Source: Candidatus Sumerlaeota bacterium (GTDB lineage Bacteria; Sumerlaeota; Sumerlaeia; Sumerlaeales; Sumerlaeaceae). Taken from it: a stretch of 64,000 nucleotides of DNA. The position numbers were made by a program, and so were the translations under genes. The notes beneath the pieces were generated by a model that was not told the origin of the DNA, did no database searches, and saw nothing but the letters and a program-made list of their open reading frames with translations. The stretch covers positions 7,480 through 71,479 of the forward strand of contig JADFCV010000005.1 of the NCBI GenBank assembly GCA_017161655.1, given 5' to 3'. Shown here one piece after another: positions 63,484 to 64,000 of the stretch. Within the stretch, counting starts at the first letter, position 1. Every line of letters begins with the position of its first letter.

Positions 63484-64000
63484 ATGCACAAACCACGACT
63501 GCTTAGCGGCATGCAACCCACCGGTCCCATTCATCTTGGCCGTCTAGAGGGTGCTCTCCGCCAGTGGGTAGACATTCAGAACGAAGGCACCTACGAAATG
63601 TTCTGTTTCGTTGCCGATTGGCATTCGTACACGACCCGTTTCAAGAATCCGGAGGAAATCGCCAAGAATGCGCGAATGTTGGTCGTGGATTACATGAGCG
63701 TCGGGCTCGATCCAGAAAAGACAACGATCTTCCTTCAGTCCGACGTCAAACAGCATGCTGAATTGCATCTCCTTTTCTCGATGATCACACCTGTCGGATG
63801 GCTTGAACGCCAACCTACGTATAAAGATAAAATCGCAACTCTTGAACAAAAATACAGCGAAGAAAACGTCGCCGAGTACATCTCGTATGGACTTCTTGGC
63901 TACCCCGTTCTGCAAGCGGCGGATATTCTCGTTTATAAAGCTGAGCTTGTGCCGGTGGGAAAGGACCAGGCGCCGCACCTCGAGATTGCGAGGGAGATTG
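63484..64000 (+). CDS. trpS: Tryptophanyl-tRNA synthetase, N-terminal part (cut by window end)
   Basis: An open frame of 172 codons runs off the 3' edge. Start ATG 63484 with AAAGGA 8 nt upstream. The class I signature is PTGPIHLGRLEGAL (HLGR for HIGH), preceded by LLSGMQ; then FCFVADWHSYTT, EIAKNARMLVVDYMSVGLDP and YPVLQAADILVYKAELVPVGKDQAPHLE (shown in part), which are TrpRS features around the tryptophan pocket and activation loop. It charges tRNA-Trp. The KMSKS part lies outside. The 152 bp before it hold no recognised gene. Confidence 0.93.
   Translation, partial: MHKPRLLSGMQPTGPIHLGRLEGALRQWVDIQNEGTYEMFCFVADWHSYTTRFKNPEEIAKNARMLVVDYMSVGLDPEKTTIFLQSDVKQHAELHLLFSMITPVGWLERQPTYKDKIATLEQKYSEENVAEYISYGLLGYPVLQAADILVYKAELVPVGKDQAPHLEIAREI

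Overview
The window is a gene-dense stretch of a chromosome from a diderm (Gram-negative type) bacterium. It carries an outer-membrane assembly set (BamA, a Skp/OmpH-like chaperone, a PpiD/SurA-type foldase), lipid A synthesis (LpxC), a peptidoglycan operon whose MurE has the DNPR signature of meso-diaminopimelate ligases, and type IV pilus genes. Codon use looks uniform and GC rich (mid-50s percent by eye). I see no rRNA, tRNA, insertion sequence, integrase or CRISPR array. The gene mix (gingipain-family C25 protease, TPR-rich proteins, TMTC-like GT-C enzyme, unlinked tgt/queA, partial dcw cluster) suits a poorly cultured candidate phylum such as Sumerlaeota (BRC1) or a neighbour. That placement is inference and weak.

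Layout. 0-5.6 kb: the end of malate dehydrogenase, a membrane/TPR protein, rpmB, a PLP enzyme, a 3D-domain protein (minus strand) and tgt. 5.7-15 kb: the dcw cell-wall operon mraZ-rsmH-ftsL-ftsI-murE-murF-mraY. A 10-bp-periodic box array lies in front of mraZ, and a 441-bp non-coding insert with two hairpins lies between ftsL and ftsI. The later dcw genes (murD, ftsW, murG, murC, ftsQAZ) do not follow. 15-26 kb: a tightly overlapping trio (RdgC-like protein, methyltransferase, glycosyltransferase), two small secreted proteins, gmd, a WecA-like transferase, the minus-strand operon rsmE-histidine kinase-queA, and a GT87-like mannosyltransferase. 26-30 kb: type IV pilus genes (pilC plus an unknown partner; divergent pilT). 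30-37 kb: an envelope operon ppiD-like-bamA-skp-lpxC-fabZ.

37-48 kb is a long minus-strand block: tlyA-nadK-TPR protein-small membrane protein-aroA-rhomboid-ctpA-xseA-ubiE, mostly with ATGA stop/start overlaps. 48-64 kb holds hup and dnaG; a minus-strand pair of a 1484-residue C25 protease and a small kinase; a glycosyltransferase; an unusual RpiB-like/Clp_N/TsaC fusion; rpoD; hisA-trxA-hisF; and the 5' part of trpS, cut by the window edge.

The most interesting items are the three-part fusion at 57077-58987 (a Sua5/TsaC tRNA-modification domain joined to a Clp N-domain and a catalytically dead RpiB-like domain), the MraZ box array overlapping the mraZ ribosome-binding site and start codon, the structured insert inside the dcw operon, and an orphan sensor kinase translationally coupled between two RNA-modification genes. 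I found no clear-cut new defence or mobile system.
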